Assembly (NCBI GenBank): GCA_938008665.1
Contig: CALLKA010000034.1
Coordinates: 1-24,799, forward strand
DNA: 24,799 nt
DNA from: an uncultured Bacteroidota bacterium
GTDB lineage: Bacteria; Bacteroidota; Bacteroidia; Chitinophagales; Chitinophagaceae
Reading direction: 5' to 3'
Shown: positions 8,492 to 15,468 of the stretch, one piece after another
How the letters are laid out: every line of letters begins with the position of its first letter
Numbering within the stretch: position 1 is the stretch's first letter
Notes under the pieces: generated by a model
Seen by the model: only the letters and a program-made list of their open reading frames with translations
What the model was told of the DNA's origin: nothing
Database searches by the model: none
Program-made: the position numbers and the translations under genes

Positions 8492-9646
8492 ATGACCCAT
8501 TCCCTTATCTCCAACCGAACCAGGCGCATAGTTTTGTCCGGTTTTTTCTTTTTTACTGGTATTTGTTTTGCCAGTTGGGCCAGCAGGATTCCTGATATTA
8601 AAATGCAATTGGGTTTAAATGATGCAGAATTGGGCGCGATGCTATTGTTTTTGCCTGTAGGTTCATTTCTTGGTATTCCTATTTCAGGTAGTTTGACTTC
8701 CATTTATGGCAGTAACAGAATGCTCAAAATTGCCGCTGTTTTATACCCACTATCCTTGATTTTAATTGGGACAATTACACAAACATGGCAATTAGGAATC
8801 TGCTTATTTATTTTTGGCATGGCAGGTAATTTTTATAATGTAGCAGTGAATACACAAGCAGTGGTACTATCTAAATTATTTGATAAAAGTATCATATCCA
8901 CCTTTCATGGTTTTTGGAGTTTGGCTGGTTTTGTAGGAGGATTAATCGGCGGACTTTTTGTTGCAAAACATATTTCTCCCATTTATCAATTTGTATTTGT
9001 TGCATTGGTTTCAATTATTTATTTGGTATTTGCGTATCCCTATTTAATGCCTTCTGAAAAAAATAAGCAACCACTAAATAAAATGTGGAATAAGCCAAGC
9101 GCGCTTATGTTACAATTTGGATTTATCGCTTTAGGAAATATGATTTGCGAGGGAATGATGTTTGATTGGAGCGGATTGTATTTTCAAAAAGTAGCATTGG
9201 TGCCCAATGAATATCGTACTATGGGATATATCAGTTTCATGGCTTGCATGACCATTGGACGCATGTTTGCAGATATTTTAATTAATTATTGGGGGGCAAG
9301 AAAACAGTTAATGTTAAGTGGCTTATTAGTGACAGTTGGTTTAATAGTTGCAGTGATGATGCCCGGAATGATTATAAGTACACTCGGATTTATGTTGGTA
9401 GGTTTTGGGGTATCATCAGTCATCCCCACTATTTATGGATCTGTTGGAAGAAGTGCAGCTCCTGGGCAAGCTAGTATTGCTTTAGCCTCTGTTTCTTCAA
9501 TTGGATTTTTCGGCTTTTTGATTGGCCCACCCATCATTGGTTTCTTATCCCAAGCCATTGGTTTAAGATGGGCGTTTTTAACTGTTTCCTTATTGGGATT
9601 AGCCACATTTTTTCAATCCTATCGATTGAAAAAGCATTTGGATTAA
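8492..9646 (+). CDS. MFS transporter, YbjJ-like
   Basis: A 384-residue inner-membrane protein with about twelve hydrophobic segments in two six-helix halves, the major facilitator layout. The first half opens with GFFFFTGICFASWASRIPDI, close to the opening of the E. coli YbjJ / FucP-related group, and has the loop SLTSIYGSNRMLK at the position of the 2-3 loop signature, plus FGMAGNFYNVAVNTQAV in helix 4. The second half includes FGFIALGNMICEGMMFDWSG and ALASVSSIGFFGFLIGPPII. The substrate cannot be read from the sequence. It is divergent from aspS (69-base gap) and converges with the next gene with only 10 bases between. The ATG at 8492 is the only sensible start. Confidence 0.85.
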   Translation: MTHSLISNRTRRIVLSGFFFFTGICFASWASRIPDIKMQLGLNDAELGAMLLFLPVGSFLGIPISGSLTSIYGSNRMLKIAAVLYPLSLILIGTITQTWQLGICLFIFGMAGNFYNVAVNTQAVVLSKLFDKSIISTFHGFWSLAGFVGGLIGGLFVAKHISPIYQFVFVALVSIIYLVFAYPYLMPSEKNKQPLNKMWNKPSALMLQFGFIALGNMICEGMMFDWSGLYFQKVALVPNEYRTMGYISFMACMTIGRMFADILINYWGARKQLMLSGLLVTVGLIVAVMMPGMIISTLGFMLVGFGVSSVIPTIYGSVGRSAAPGQASIALASVSSIGFFGFLIGPPIIGFLSQAIGLRWAFLTVSLLGLATFFQSYRLKKHLD

Positions 9647-9656
9647 ATGATAAAGT

Positions 9657-10052
9657 CTAATTTTCTTCTTTGTGAGAAGGCTTGTAAATAAGGTAGTAAT
9701 ATCCTAGTATTAAAATCCCTGTGACAAATGGAATCATCGCTAAGTGCTTCACTGTGATATTGCCAAAAACGATTAAATGATCCACCCCAAAAAATTCACT
9801 GCACATCCAAAATGAGTTGGCTGTTATCCAAACGGTGATTGCTAGGTTATGTGCTAATTCAGAAAAAATATTTCTAGTTCTATAGGCAATAATTATCGAG
9901 ATGGTTAATGTTGGGATAATCATCACAACGCCTAATAGCGTTAATGACATGCACCAAGCAACATCTTTAAACAACCAAAATACAATATGTAAGTTTTCCA
10001 TTTTACGGTACTTCAAAGGAATATTATAATTGTCGATTGTTGGATTACTCAT
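9657..10052 (-). CDS. Conserved small membrane protein of unknown function
   Basis: A 131-residue protein with four predicted membrane helices: about residues 20-40 (NLHIVFWLFKDVAWCMSLT), 38-58 (LLGVVMIIPTLTISIIIAY), 66-90 (LAHNLAITVWITANSFWMCSE) and 103-122 (LAMIPFVTGILILGYYYLIY). The pattern of polar and aromatic residues inside helices (FWLFKDxxW, HNLAITVWITANSxWM, EFFG) resembles a conserved hypothetical membrane protein I remember from Bacteroidota genomes; no function is known to me. It stands alone between convergent and same-strand neighbours: 10 bases from the transporter stop on one side and a 78-base T/A-rich gap on the other. Confidence 0.7.
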   Translation of the reverse strand: MSNPTIDNYNIPLKYRKMENLHIVFWLFKDVAWCMSLTLLGVVMIIPTLTISIIIAYRTRNIFSELAHNLAITVWITANSFWMCSEFFGVDHLIVFGNITVKHLAMIPFVTGILILGYYYLIYKPSHKEEN

Positions 10053-10130
10053 TTTGATGCTTTTGCGATTTATTATTAATTAGTATTTTATGTAGAATAA
10101 AAATATTCTTTTTTTTATTTTTTTTATGAA

Positions 10131-11183
10131 TTATGCCGATAATATTGTGGTAAATCTTTTAATGTCTGCTTCGGCTTCAATGTGTGTACCCTGTTCAATA
10201 TGTTCTATAAGTTGTTTCGCAAAATAAGGAGCAAGGGAACATCCCTTTGTACCCATGCCATTACAGATACCTAACTGCGGATATTGTGGGTGTAGCCCAA
10301 CAAACGGGCGCCTTTCTGTATTTGCTGGCCGAATACCTACCATATGGTCAACAATTTCATAGGGTAGTTTTAAAACGGCGTCCAGTGCAGCAACCATCTT
10401 TTCTTCAAAGCTTTTACTAGGAAGTGTATCACTATAACTCCATTCATAACTTGATCCTACCCAAAATAAATCATCTTTCCAAGGAACAATGGTAATGTTG
10501 GTTTTATAAATGTTTGTTGTAGCAAGCCCTTTTATTTTAACTATTAAGGCTTCTCCTTTATTGGGTACAAATGGGAGCGCTTTGAAGTAGGGGTTGTTCA
10601 TGCTGTTAAGGCCATCGCAAAATATAATTTTTTCAGCATTTATATTTTTCCATTGAACGCCTTGCTCATTTAAAGTCATGTCTGAAATATCAAAATAATC
10701 TTCAACAAAATTATTGCCAATTTTTTGACGACCTGTTTTTAAAAATTGAATTAAATCAATCCAATAACATTGGTCAATTTCGCCTGTGTCAAATGGGGTA
10801 TTAAAGTGTTGTCCTAAAAAGGCATTATCATTTTCCTTTAAATAAATATTTTCATGTGCGATTCGGTAGTCAAAACTTTCCTTCATTTGTAAGGAAGGGT
10901 GTATTAATGCAATCGGTGCTTCTTTAATAATCGTGACATTTTCATCCAGTTGGAATTCCTTGTAGGCGTCAATAGCAAAAGGGAGTAGCGTATCAATCAT
11001 CCAGGTTTGCACAATTCTACGACCAGTGACTGGGTTGATTACACCACTTGCTACACTGGTTGCGGAAGCAGTTTTTGCATCATTGATCACTTTAAATGTG
11101 ATTCCTTGCTTTTTTAAAAAGTAACTTATCCAAGTTCCCGTTAATCCTTGGCCAACAATTAAATATTTTACTTTTTCCTGCAA
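10131..11183 (-). CDS. FAD-dependent oxidoreductase of the DAO family
   Basis: A 350-residue flavoprotein related to D-amino-acid oxidase/glycine oxidase. The N-terminal Rossmann motif is YLIVGQGLTGTWISYFLKKQ (residues 7-26, G-x-G-x-x-G at 11-16), followed by ASGVINPVTGRR (about 45-57), which is typical of this branch. The second FAD-contact segment is KIIFCDGLN (about 185-193), and the C-terminal part has VGIRPANTERRPFVG and ICNGMGTKGCSLAPYFAKQL, the usual DAO-fold C-terminal FAD contacts. The substrate is not predictable; ThiO-type glycine oxidase and the MnmC C-domain are the nearest known relatives. The start is TTG at 11183: no ATG or GTG lies between it and the upstream in-frame stop at 11211-11213, and the Rossmann motif needs this N-terminus. 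It is one base from the stop of the secreted protein upstream (TAA-A-TTG), suggesting coupled translation. Confidence 0.82.
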   Translation of the reverse strand: MQEKVKYLIVGQGLTGTWISYFLKKQGITFKVINDAKTASATSVASGVINPVTGRRIVQTWMIDTLLPFAIDAYKEFQLDENVTIIKEAPIALIHPSLQMKESFDYRIAHENIYLKENDNAFLGQHFNTPFDTGEIDQCYWIDLIQFLKTGRQKIGNNFVEDYFDISDMTLNEQGVQWKNINAEKIIFCDGLNSMNNPYFKALPFVPNKGEALIVKIKGLATTNIYKTNITIVPWKDDLFWVGSSYEWSYSDTLPSKSFEEKMVAALDAVLKLPYEIVDHMVGIRPANTERRPFVGLHPQYPQLGICNGMGTKGCSLAPYFAKQLIEHIEQGTHIEAEADIKRFTTILSA

Positions 11184-11184
11184 T

Positions 11185-11607
11185 TTATTTTGCTTTTTTT
11201 GTTGGGATAGTTATATGGATGCTATCCTTGATTTCATTGACCCTCGCTACAATTTCAATATCAAAGCTACCACTGTAATCAAAGGGAACAGTAAAAGGAA
11301 ATTCCGTTTCAAATGCTTCATTTTTTATTGTGGTAAAATATTGAAACGGAAAAATATTTAAAAACCAGCCATCCACTGATTTCTTAGTTGTATGATTGAT
11401 CAAAGCTAAAGTAAGTTGTCCTGTTTTTTCTTGCTGTAAATGATGGCTAACCTTCACTTTTAATTTAATAGATTGCCCTAGTGTTAACATAGTGGGCATG
11501 GCACATTCAATTTGAATGCCGGGGTTTTTACTAACGCCACTTAATTTTTGCGCCTGGATATTATTGCAGATTGAAAAAAATAAAAATAAAATTAATGCGC
11601 GTTTCAT
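11185..11607 (-). CDS. Small secreted protein of unknown function
   Basis: A 140-residue exported protein. A signal peptide is clear (MKRALILFLFFSICNNIQAQ, cleavage after AQA-like residues around 19-20). The mature part (about 120 residues) alternates hydrophobic and polar residues in short strands (SIKLKVKVSHHLQ, GQLTLALINHTT, FETEFPFTVPFDYSGSFDIEIVARV), consistent with a single immunoglobulin-like beta-sandwich domain. There is no lipobox cysteine, so it is probably periplasmic. I do not recognise the family. It is the first gene of a two-gene unit with the FAD oxidoreductase, whose start is one base away. Confidence 0.7.
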   Translation of the reverse strand: MKRALILFLFFSICNNIQAQKLSGVSKNPGIQIECAMPTMLTLGQSIKLKVKVSHHLQQEKTGQLTLALINHTTKKSVDGWFLNIFPFQYFTTIKNEAFETEFPFTVPFDYSGSFDIEIVARVNEIKDSIHITIPTKKAK

Positions 11608-11621
11608 AGAACAAACTTACA

Positions 11622-11657
11622 ATAAAAAAATCCCTTATCGTTTTAGGATAAGGGATT
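11622..11657 (-). terminator. Rho-independent terminator of sucD
   Basis: A perfect 11-bp stem (11629-11639 with 11647-11657) with a 7-base loop, followed on the minus strand by a run of T residues (A-run 11624-11630 on the plus strand). It begins about 22 bases past the sucD stop and separates sucD from the secreted protein gene. Confidence 0.9.
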
Positions 11658-11679
11658 TCAGGATGCTTTATTTTAAAAA

Positions 11680-12552
11680 TTATTTTTTTAGTGCGTTTGC
11701 CATTGTAATTCCAATGTCTGCGGGACTAGCGCAAACGTGTATGCCACATTCCGCCATGATTTTCATTTTAGCAGCAGCAGTATCATCTGCACCGCCAACA
11801 ATGGCACCAGCGTGACCCATGCGTCGGCCTGGAGGCGCAGTTTGACCTGCGATAAATCCAACTACAGGTTTTTTCATATTATCTTTAATCCAATTTGCTG
11901 CATCTGCTTCCATGCTTCCACCAATTTCGCCAATCATGATAATACCTTCAGTTGCAGGATCATTCATTAATAATTCTACCGCTTCTTTAGTGGTCGTTCC
12001 AATAATTGGGTCACCGCCTATTCCAATAGCAGTGGAAACACCCAAACCCGCTTTTACTGCTTGATCAGCTGCTTCATAGGTAAGCGTTCCACTCTTTGAA
12101 ACAATACCAATGGTTCCTTTCTTAAAAATAAATCCTGGCATGATACCCACTTTACATTCTTCCGCTGTAATAACACCTGGACAATTGGGCCCTATTAAAC
12201 GAGTTGTTTTGCCTAATAAATAGTTTTTTGCTTTAATCATATCCTGAACAGGAATACCTTCTGTAATACATACTACTAAAGCAATATTTGCATCCGCCGC
12301 TTCCATGATTGCATCCGCAGCAAAAGCAGGAGGTACAAAAATGATACTCACATCCGCACCCGTATTTTTTACAGCATCTGCAACTGTATTGAATACTGGT
12401 CTATCTAAATGGGTAGTTCCACCTTTACCTGGAGTTACGCCACCCACTAATTGGGTTCCGTATTCAATCATTTGACTTGCATGAAAACTACCTTCAGTTC
12501 CTGTAAAACCTTGAACTATTACCTTTGAATTTTTATTAACTAATACTGACAT
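11680..12552 (-). CDS. sucD: Succinyl-CoA ligase, alpha subunit
   Basis: The 290-residue CoA-binding alpha subunit of succinyl-CoA synthetase, which makes ATP or GTP from succinyl-CoA in the TCA cycle with the beta subunit SucC. The Rossmann CoA-binding domain opens with VIVQGFTGTEGSFHASQMIE and GVTPGKGGTTHLDRPVFNTV. The ligase domain has GPNCPGVITAEECKVGIMPG and KSGTLTYEA, and the phosphorylated active-site histidine lies in GRRMGHAGAIVGG (His247). Length is standard. sucC is not adjacent in this window: the gene is alone, with its own promoter-like element (12579-12586) and terminator (11622-11657). Confidence 0.96.
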   Translation of the reverse strand: MSVLVNKNSKVIVQGFTGTEGSFHASQMIEYGTQLVGGVTPGKGGTTHLDRPVFNTVADAVKNTGADVSIIFVPPAFAADAIMEAADANIALVVCITEGIPVQDMIKAKNYLLGKTTRLIGPNCPGVITAEECKVGIMPGFIFKKGTIGIVSKSGTLTYEAADQAVKAGLGVSTAIGIGGDPIIGTTTKEAVELLMNDPATEGIIMIGEIGGSMEADAANWIKDNMKKPVVGFIAGQTAPPGRRMGHAGAIVGGADDTAAAKMKIMAECGIHVCASPADIGITMANALKK

Positions 12553-12578
12553 TATGCGTGATTTTGTTATTTGTGGCG

Positions 12579-12586
12579 CAAAAATA
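12579..12586 (-). promoter_or_regulatory. Candidate -7 element of sucD
   Basis: TATTTTTG on the minus strand fits TAnnTTTG exactly and lies 26 bases before the sucD ATG. The -33 region has no TTG at the expected spacing. It shares the 145-base divergent region with the efp promoter. Confidence 0.45.
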
Positions 12587-12659
12587 GGCTAAACCCAGTT
12601 TTTTTACCCTTATTTCTCAACAAAAATTCCATGTTTTTTTATAAATGGCTTTCATGTAG

Positions 12660-12667
12660 TACTTTTG
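12660..12667 (+). promoter_or_regulatory. Candidate -7 element of efp
   Basis: TACTTTTG is an exact TAnnTTTG, 30 bases before the efp ATG at 12698. Upstream at the -33 distance is a T-rich run (ATGTTTTTTT, 12631-12640) and not a strict TTG. Confidence 0.45.
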
Positions 12668-12697
12668 TCCCTCGTCAGACAAATAAAAATTAAAATT

Positions 12698-13261
12698 ATG
12701 GCAACAACATCAGACATTAGTCGTGGAATGATTCTAAAATTGGATAATAATTTATATTCTGTAGTGGAGTTTGGAGAAAACAAAACTGCTAGAGCGGCTG
12801 CTAAAATTTGGGCTAAGCTTAAAGGAGTAGATAACAAAAGATCAATAGAAAAGACTTGGAATAGTGGTGAAAACATTTTCCCCGTGCGTGTTGAAAAAAA
12901 GACCTACCAATTCCTTTATAAGGATGACAGTGGTTATAACCTTATGAACAATGAGACTTTTGAGCAAATAGCAATGGCAGAGGAGATGATCGATGCTCCA
13001 CAATACTTGATAGAAGGTGCGGAAGTATTTGTATTTATGAATACCGAAACCGAAATGCCTATTGGTGCTGAATTAGCTGAAAAAATCGAGGTGTTGATTA
13101 CCTATTGCGAAAATGGGGTAAAAGGGGATACTGCAACGCGTGCTTTGAAAGCGGCTACTATTGAATCAGGTGCTACCGTGATGGTGCCATTATTTGTAAA
13201 TGAAGGTGAAAGAATCAGAATTAATACTAAGAATGGTGAATACGTAGAAAGAGTAAAATAG
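12698..13261 (+). CDS. efp: Translation elongation factor P, Arg-tip variant
   Basis: A 187-residue tRNA-mimic factor that rescues ribosomes stalled on polyproline. Three OB-like domains are present: KOW-like domain I (1-65), domain II (about 66-125, VRVEKKTYQFLYKDDSGYNL..MNNETFEQI) and domain III (about 130-187) with the family signature ending GERIRINTKNGEYVERVK. The ATG at 12698 (MATTSDISRGM) is preferred over an upstream one at 12665, which overlaps the promoter element. The domain I tip loop reads ENKTARAAAKIWAKLKG: where E. coli-type EF-P has Lys34 in KPGKG, this protein has Arg32, aligning well with the NKSGRNAA loop of EarP-rhamnosylated EF-Ps (from memory). Whether it is rhamnosylated, otherwise modified, or unmodified cannot be read here. 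It precedes accB-accC, a common neighbour arrangement. Confidence 0.95.
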   Translation: MATTSDISRGMILKLDNNLYSVVEFGENKTARAAAKIWAKLKGVDNKRSIEKTWNSGENIFPVRVEKKTYQFLYKDDSGYNLMNNETFEQIAMAEEMIDAPQYLIEGAEVFVFMNTETEMPIGAELAEKIEVLITYCENGVKGDTATRALKAATIESGATVMVPLFVNEGERIRINTKNGEYVERVK

Positions 13262-13304
13262 ATTTTATATCGGACTTTATTGAAATATAAGTCCTCATAA
13301 AATC
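13261..13304 (+). other. Stem-loop at the efp stop codon
   Basis: GATTTTAT (13261-13268) pairs with ATAAAATC (13297-13304) and GGACTT (13272-13277) with AAGTCC (13289-13294), giving a two-part stem that begins at the last base of the efp stop codon. No T-tract follows, so it is more likely a 3'-end structure than a terminator. Confidence 0.5.
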
Positions 13305-13319
13305 ACTCTTATGATTTTT

Positions 13320-13346
13320 AAAGGGACCCCATAAAGGAGCCCCTTT
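13320..13346 (+). terminator. Imperfect terminator-like hairpin after efp
   Basis: AAAGGGACCCC and GGAGCCCCTTT pair over 11 positions with two mismatches around an ATAAA loop. The 14 bases 13327-13340 are identical to 15419-15432 in the hairpin after accC. Only a short T-rich stretch follows. Confidence 0.45.
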
Positions 13347-13394
13347 CCTTATATTGGACTTTATTTAGCCTTTTTTACACCTAAAATAGCTTAA

Positions 13395-13423
13395 AATACC
13401 CCGAATCCTCGGGGTATTTTTTT
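13395..13423 (+). terminator. Rho-independent terminator of efp
   Basis: A perfect 10-bp stem, AATACCCCGA with TCGGGGTATT, around an ATCC loop, followed by TTTTT. It lies 134 bases past the efp stop and separates efp from accB. The interval 13424-13511 up to accB is A/T-rich, with two GCCCATTTTT copies; no TAnnTTTG element was found there. Confidence 0.9.
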
Positions 13424-13511
13424 GGCAAAAATTGCCCATTTTTAATAAAAAAAGCCCATTTTTTTGTGTTTTTCACCAAAAAAACACCAATTTTACCCAA
13501 AATTGCCAAAT

Positions 13512-13979
13512 ATGGACTTGAAACAAATTCACGATTTAATTAAAGTAGTTAACAAGAGTAATATCGGTGAAATTAGCATCGAAGATAAGGATGGTAAAGT
13601 AACCATTAAACAAAAGGAAGAAAAGGTAACGGTGACTACAGCCCCTGCTCAAATGTATACTTCAGGCCCAGCAGCCCCAGTTGCGCAAGCGGCTCCAGCT
13701 GCACCCGCAGCTACTCCGGCAGCTCCAGTAGCAAGTAACTTAATCACTATTAAGAGTCCAATGATTGGAACATTTTATCGTCGCGCTGCTCCAGATAAGC
13801 CATTGATGGCAGAGGAAGGAACAGAAGTAAGCCCAGGTAAAGTGGTATGTATCATTGAAGCCATGAAATTATTTAACGAAATTGAAAGTGAGGTAAAAGG
13901 TACCATCGTTAAAATATTGGTGGAAGATGCTAGCCCAGTGGAATATGACCAGCCTTTGTTCTTAGTTGAACCCGCATAG
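13512..13979 (+). CDS. accB: Biotin carboxyl carrier protein of acetyl-CoA carboxylase
   Basis: A 155-residue BCCP that carries carboxybiotin between biotin carboxylase and carboxyltransferase in the first step of fatty acid synthesis. The N-terminal region (1-42, MDLKQIHDLIKVVNKSNIGE) is the usual AccB lead, followed by an Ala/Pro-rich linker (about 44-75), and the biotinyl domain (about 78-155) with SPMIGTFYRRAAPDKP and the biotinylation motif EAMKL, Lys119. ATG 13512 is chosen over an upstream ATG at 13464: MDLKQIH is where family members begin, and the extra 16 residues would translate the A/T-rich leader. accC starts 33 bases downstream, clearly co-transcribed. Confidence 0.96.
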   Translation: MDLKQIHDLIKVVNKSNIGEISIEDKDGKVTIKQKEEKVTVTTAPAQMYTSGPAAPVAQAAPAAPAATPAAPVASNLITIKSPMIGTFYRRAAPDKPLMAEEGTEVSPGKVVCIIEAMKLFNEIESEVKGTIVKILVEDASPVEYDQPLFLVEPA

Positions 13980-14012
13980 GCTTGATCCCATTTTCTAATT
14001 TAAATTAAAAAA

Positions 14013-15350
14013 ATGTTTAAAAAGATATTGATAGCCAATCGTGGCGAAATTGCTTTGCGTATTATCAGAACTTGTCGCGAGATGGGTATTAAAACAGTAG
14101 CAGTTTATTCTACTGCTGATAAAGATAGTTTACATGTAAAGTTTGCAGATGAGGCGGTTTGTGTTGGAGGTCCTAAAGGACAAGAGTCCTATTTGAATAT
14201 TCCACATATCATGGCGGCTTGTGAGATTACCAACGCCGATGCAGTTCATCCAGGATATGGGTTTTTAGCAGAGAATGCTAAGTTTGCGCAAATATGTGCT
14301 GACCATGGCATTAAATTTATTGGCCCCACGCCTGATATGATTAATAAAATGGGGGACAAGATTACTGCGAAAGAAACCATGATTAAAGCAGGGGTGCCCG
14401 TGGTTCCGGGTGGCGAAGGTTTATTAGAAAGTGTAGACGCAGCAAAAAAATTAGCCAAAGAAATAGTTTATCCAGTGATCATTAAAGCAACTGCTGGTGG
14501 CGGAGGAAAGGGTATGCGTGTAGTTTGGAAAGAAGAAGATATTGAAAAGGCATATAATGATGCAAAAATGGAAGCAGGTGCAAGTTTTAAAAATGATGGC
14601 TTGTACATGGAAAAATTTGTGGAGGAACCAAGGCATATTGAAATTCAAGTAGCTGGTGATCAATATGGAAATGTTTGTCATTTAAGTGAGCGTGATTGTT
14701 CTATTCAACGCAGACACCAAAAGTTGGTAGAGGAATCTCCTTCTCCATTTATGACCCCTGAATTAAGACAACGCATGGGAGATGCTGCAATTAAAGCTGC
14801 ATCAGCCATTAATTATGAAAGCGTTGGTACGGTTGAATTTTTAGTGGACAAGCATCGCAATTTTTATTTCATGGAAATGAATACGCGTATTCAAGTGGAA
14901 CATTGTGTAACGGAGGAAGTAGTGAGTTATGATTTAATCAAGGAGCAGATAAAAATAGCGGCAGGTGAAAAAATTTCAGGTAAAAATTATGAACCACTAT
15001 TACACGCTATTGAATGTCGTATCAATGCAGAAGATCCTTATAATGATTTCAGACCTTCACCAGGAAAGATAACTGTATTACATACGCCAGGCGGACATGG
15101 TGTTCGTGTAGATAGTCATGTGTATGCAGGTTATGTAATTCCTCCTTATTATGATTCAATGATTGGTAAATTAATCACAGTTGCACAAACGCGCGAGGAA
15201 GCGATCAATACCATGTATCGTGCCTTAAGTGAATATGTGATTGAAGGAGTGAAAACAACAATACCTTTTCATTTACAATTAATGCAAAATGAAGATTTTA
15301 GAAAAGGAAACTTCACGACGAAATTTTTAGAAACATTTAAGTTGAAGTAA
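14013..15350 (+). CDS. accC: Biotin carboxylase of acetyl-CoA carboxylase
   Basis: A 445-residue ATP-grasp enzyme that carboxylates the biotin on AccB using bicarbonate and ATP. The biotin carboxylase N-domain begins FKKILIANRGEIALRIIRTC and contains AVHPGYGFLAENAKFA (residues 78-93). The ATP-grasp glycine-rich loop is ATAGGGGKGMRVV (159-171), followed by EEPRHIEIQVAGD, HLSERDCSIQRRHQKLVEE and the metal/bicarbonate site FMEMNTRIQVEHCVTE. The C-terminal domain has HAIECRINAEDP and FRPSPGKI. Length and start match the stand-alone bacterial enzyme. Together with accB upstream it supplies half of acetyl-CoA carboxylase; accA and accD are not in the window. Confidence 0.97.
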   Translation: MFKKILIANRGEIALRIIRTCREMGIKTVAVYSTADKDSLHVKFADEAVCVGGPKGQESYLNIPHIMAACEITNADAVHPGYGFLAENAKFAQICADHGIKFIGPTPDMINKMGDKITAKETMIKAGVPVVPGGEGLLESVDAAKKLAKEIVYPVIIKATAGGGGKGMRVVWKEEDIEKAYNDAKMEAGASFKNDGLYMEKFVEEPRHIEIQVAGDQYGNVCHLSERDCSIQRRHQKLVEESPSPFMTPELRQRMGDAAIKAASAINYESVGTVEFLVDKHRNFYFMEMNTRIQVEHCVTEEVVSYDLIKEQIKIAAGEKISGKNYEPLLHAIECRINAEDPYNDFRPSPGKITVLHTPGGHGVRVDSHVYAGYVIPPYYDSMIGKLITVAQTREEAINTMYRALSEYVIEGVKTTIPFHLQLMQNEDFRKGNFTTKFLETFKLK

Positions 15351-15393
15351 TTTTTATGTAGCTTTTAAGAGAAATATAAAAACTACATAAAAA
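15351..15393 (+). other. Stem-loop directly after the accC stop
   Basis: TTTTTATGTAG (15351-15361) and CTACATAAAAA (15383-15393) form a perfect but AT-rich 11-bp stem with a 21-base loop, starting at the first base after the stop codon. It precedes the GC-richer terminator by 16 bases. Confidence 0.5.
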
Positions 15394-15409
15394 TTCTCTG
15401 ATGAAATTA

Positions 15410-15440
15410 AAAAGGGAGCCCCATAAAGGAGCTCCCTTTT
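15410..15440. terminator. Bidirectional terminator between accC and GSIII
   Basis: A perfect 10-bp stem, AAAAGGGAGC (15410-15419) with GCTCCCTTTT (15431-15440), and an 11-base loop. It sits between the convergent accC and glutamine synthetase III genes, with T-rich ends on both strands. Bases 15419-15432 repeat 13327-13340. Confidence 0.8.
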
Positions 15441-15468
15441 GTTGGGATAGGATCTTTCAAAAATATTG

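Noticed and set aside
6596..8608. aspS starting at 8608 with a 62-residue N-terminal extension
   Set aside because: The extension is not family-like, covers the promoter region and overlaps the divergent transporter gene; ATG 8422 gives the normal AspRS N-terminus.
8479..8703. Minus-strand 74-residue open frame opposite the transporter start
   Set aside because: Antisense to a well-supported membrane protein, with no recognisable domain; a shadow frame.
13327..15432. CRISPR-like repeats from the shared 14-mer
   Set aside because: Only two copies, 2.1 kb apart, each inside a terminator hairpin; no array spacing.
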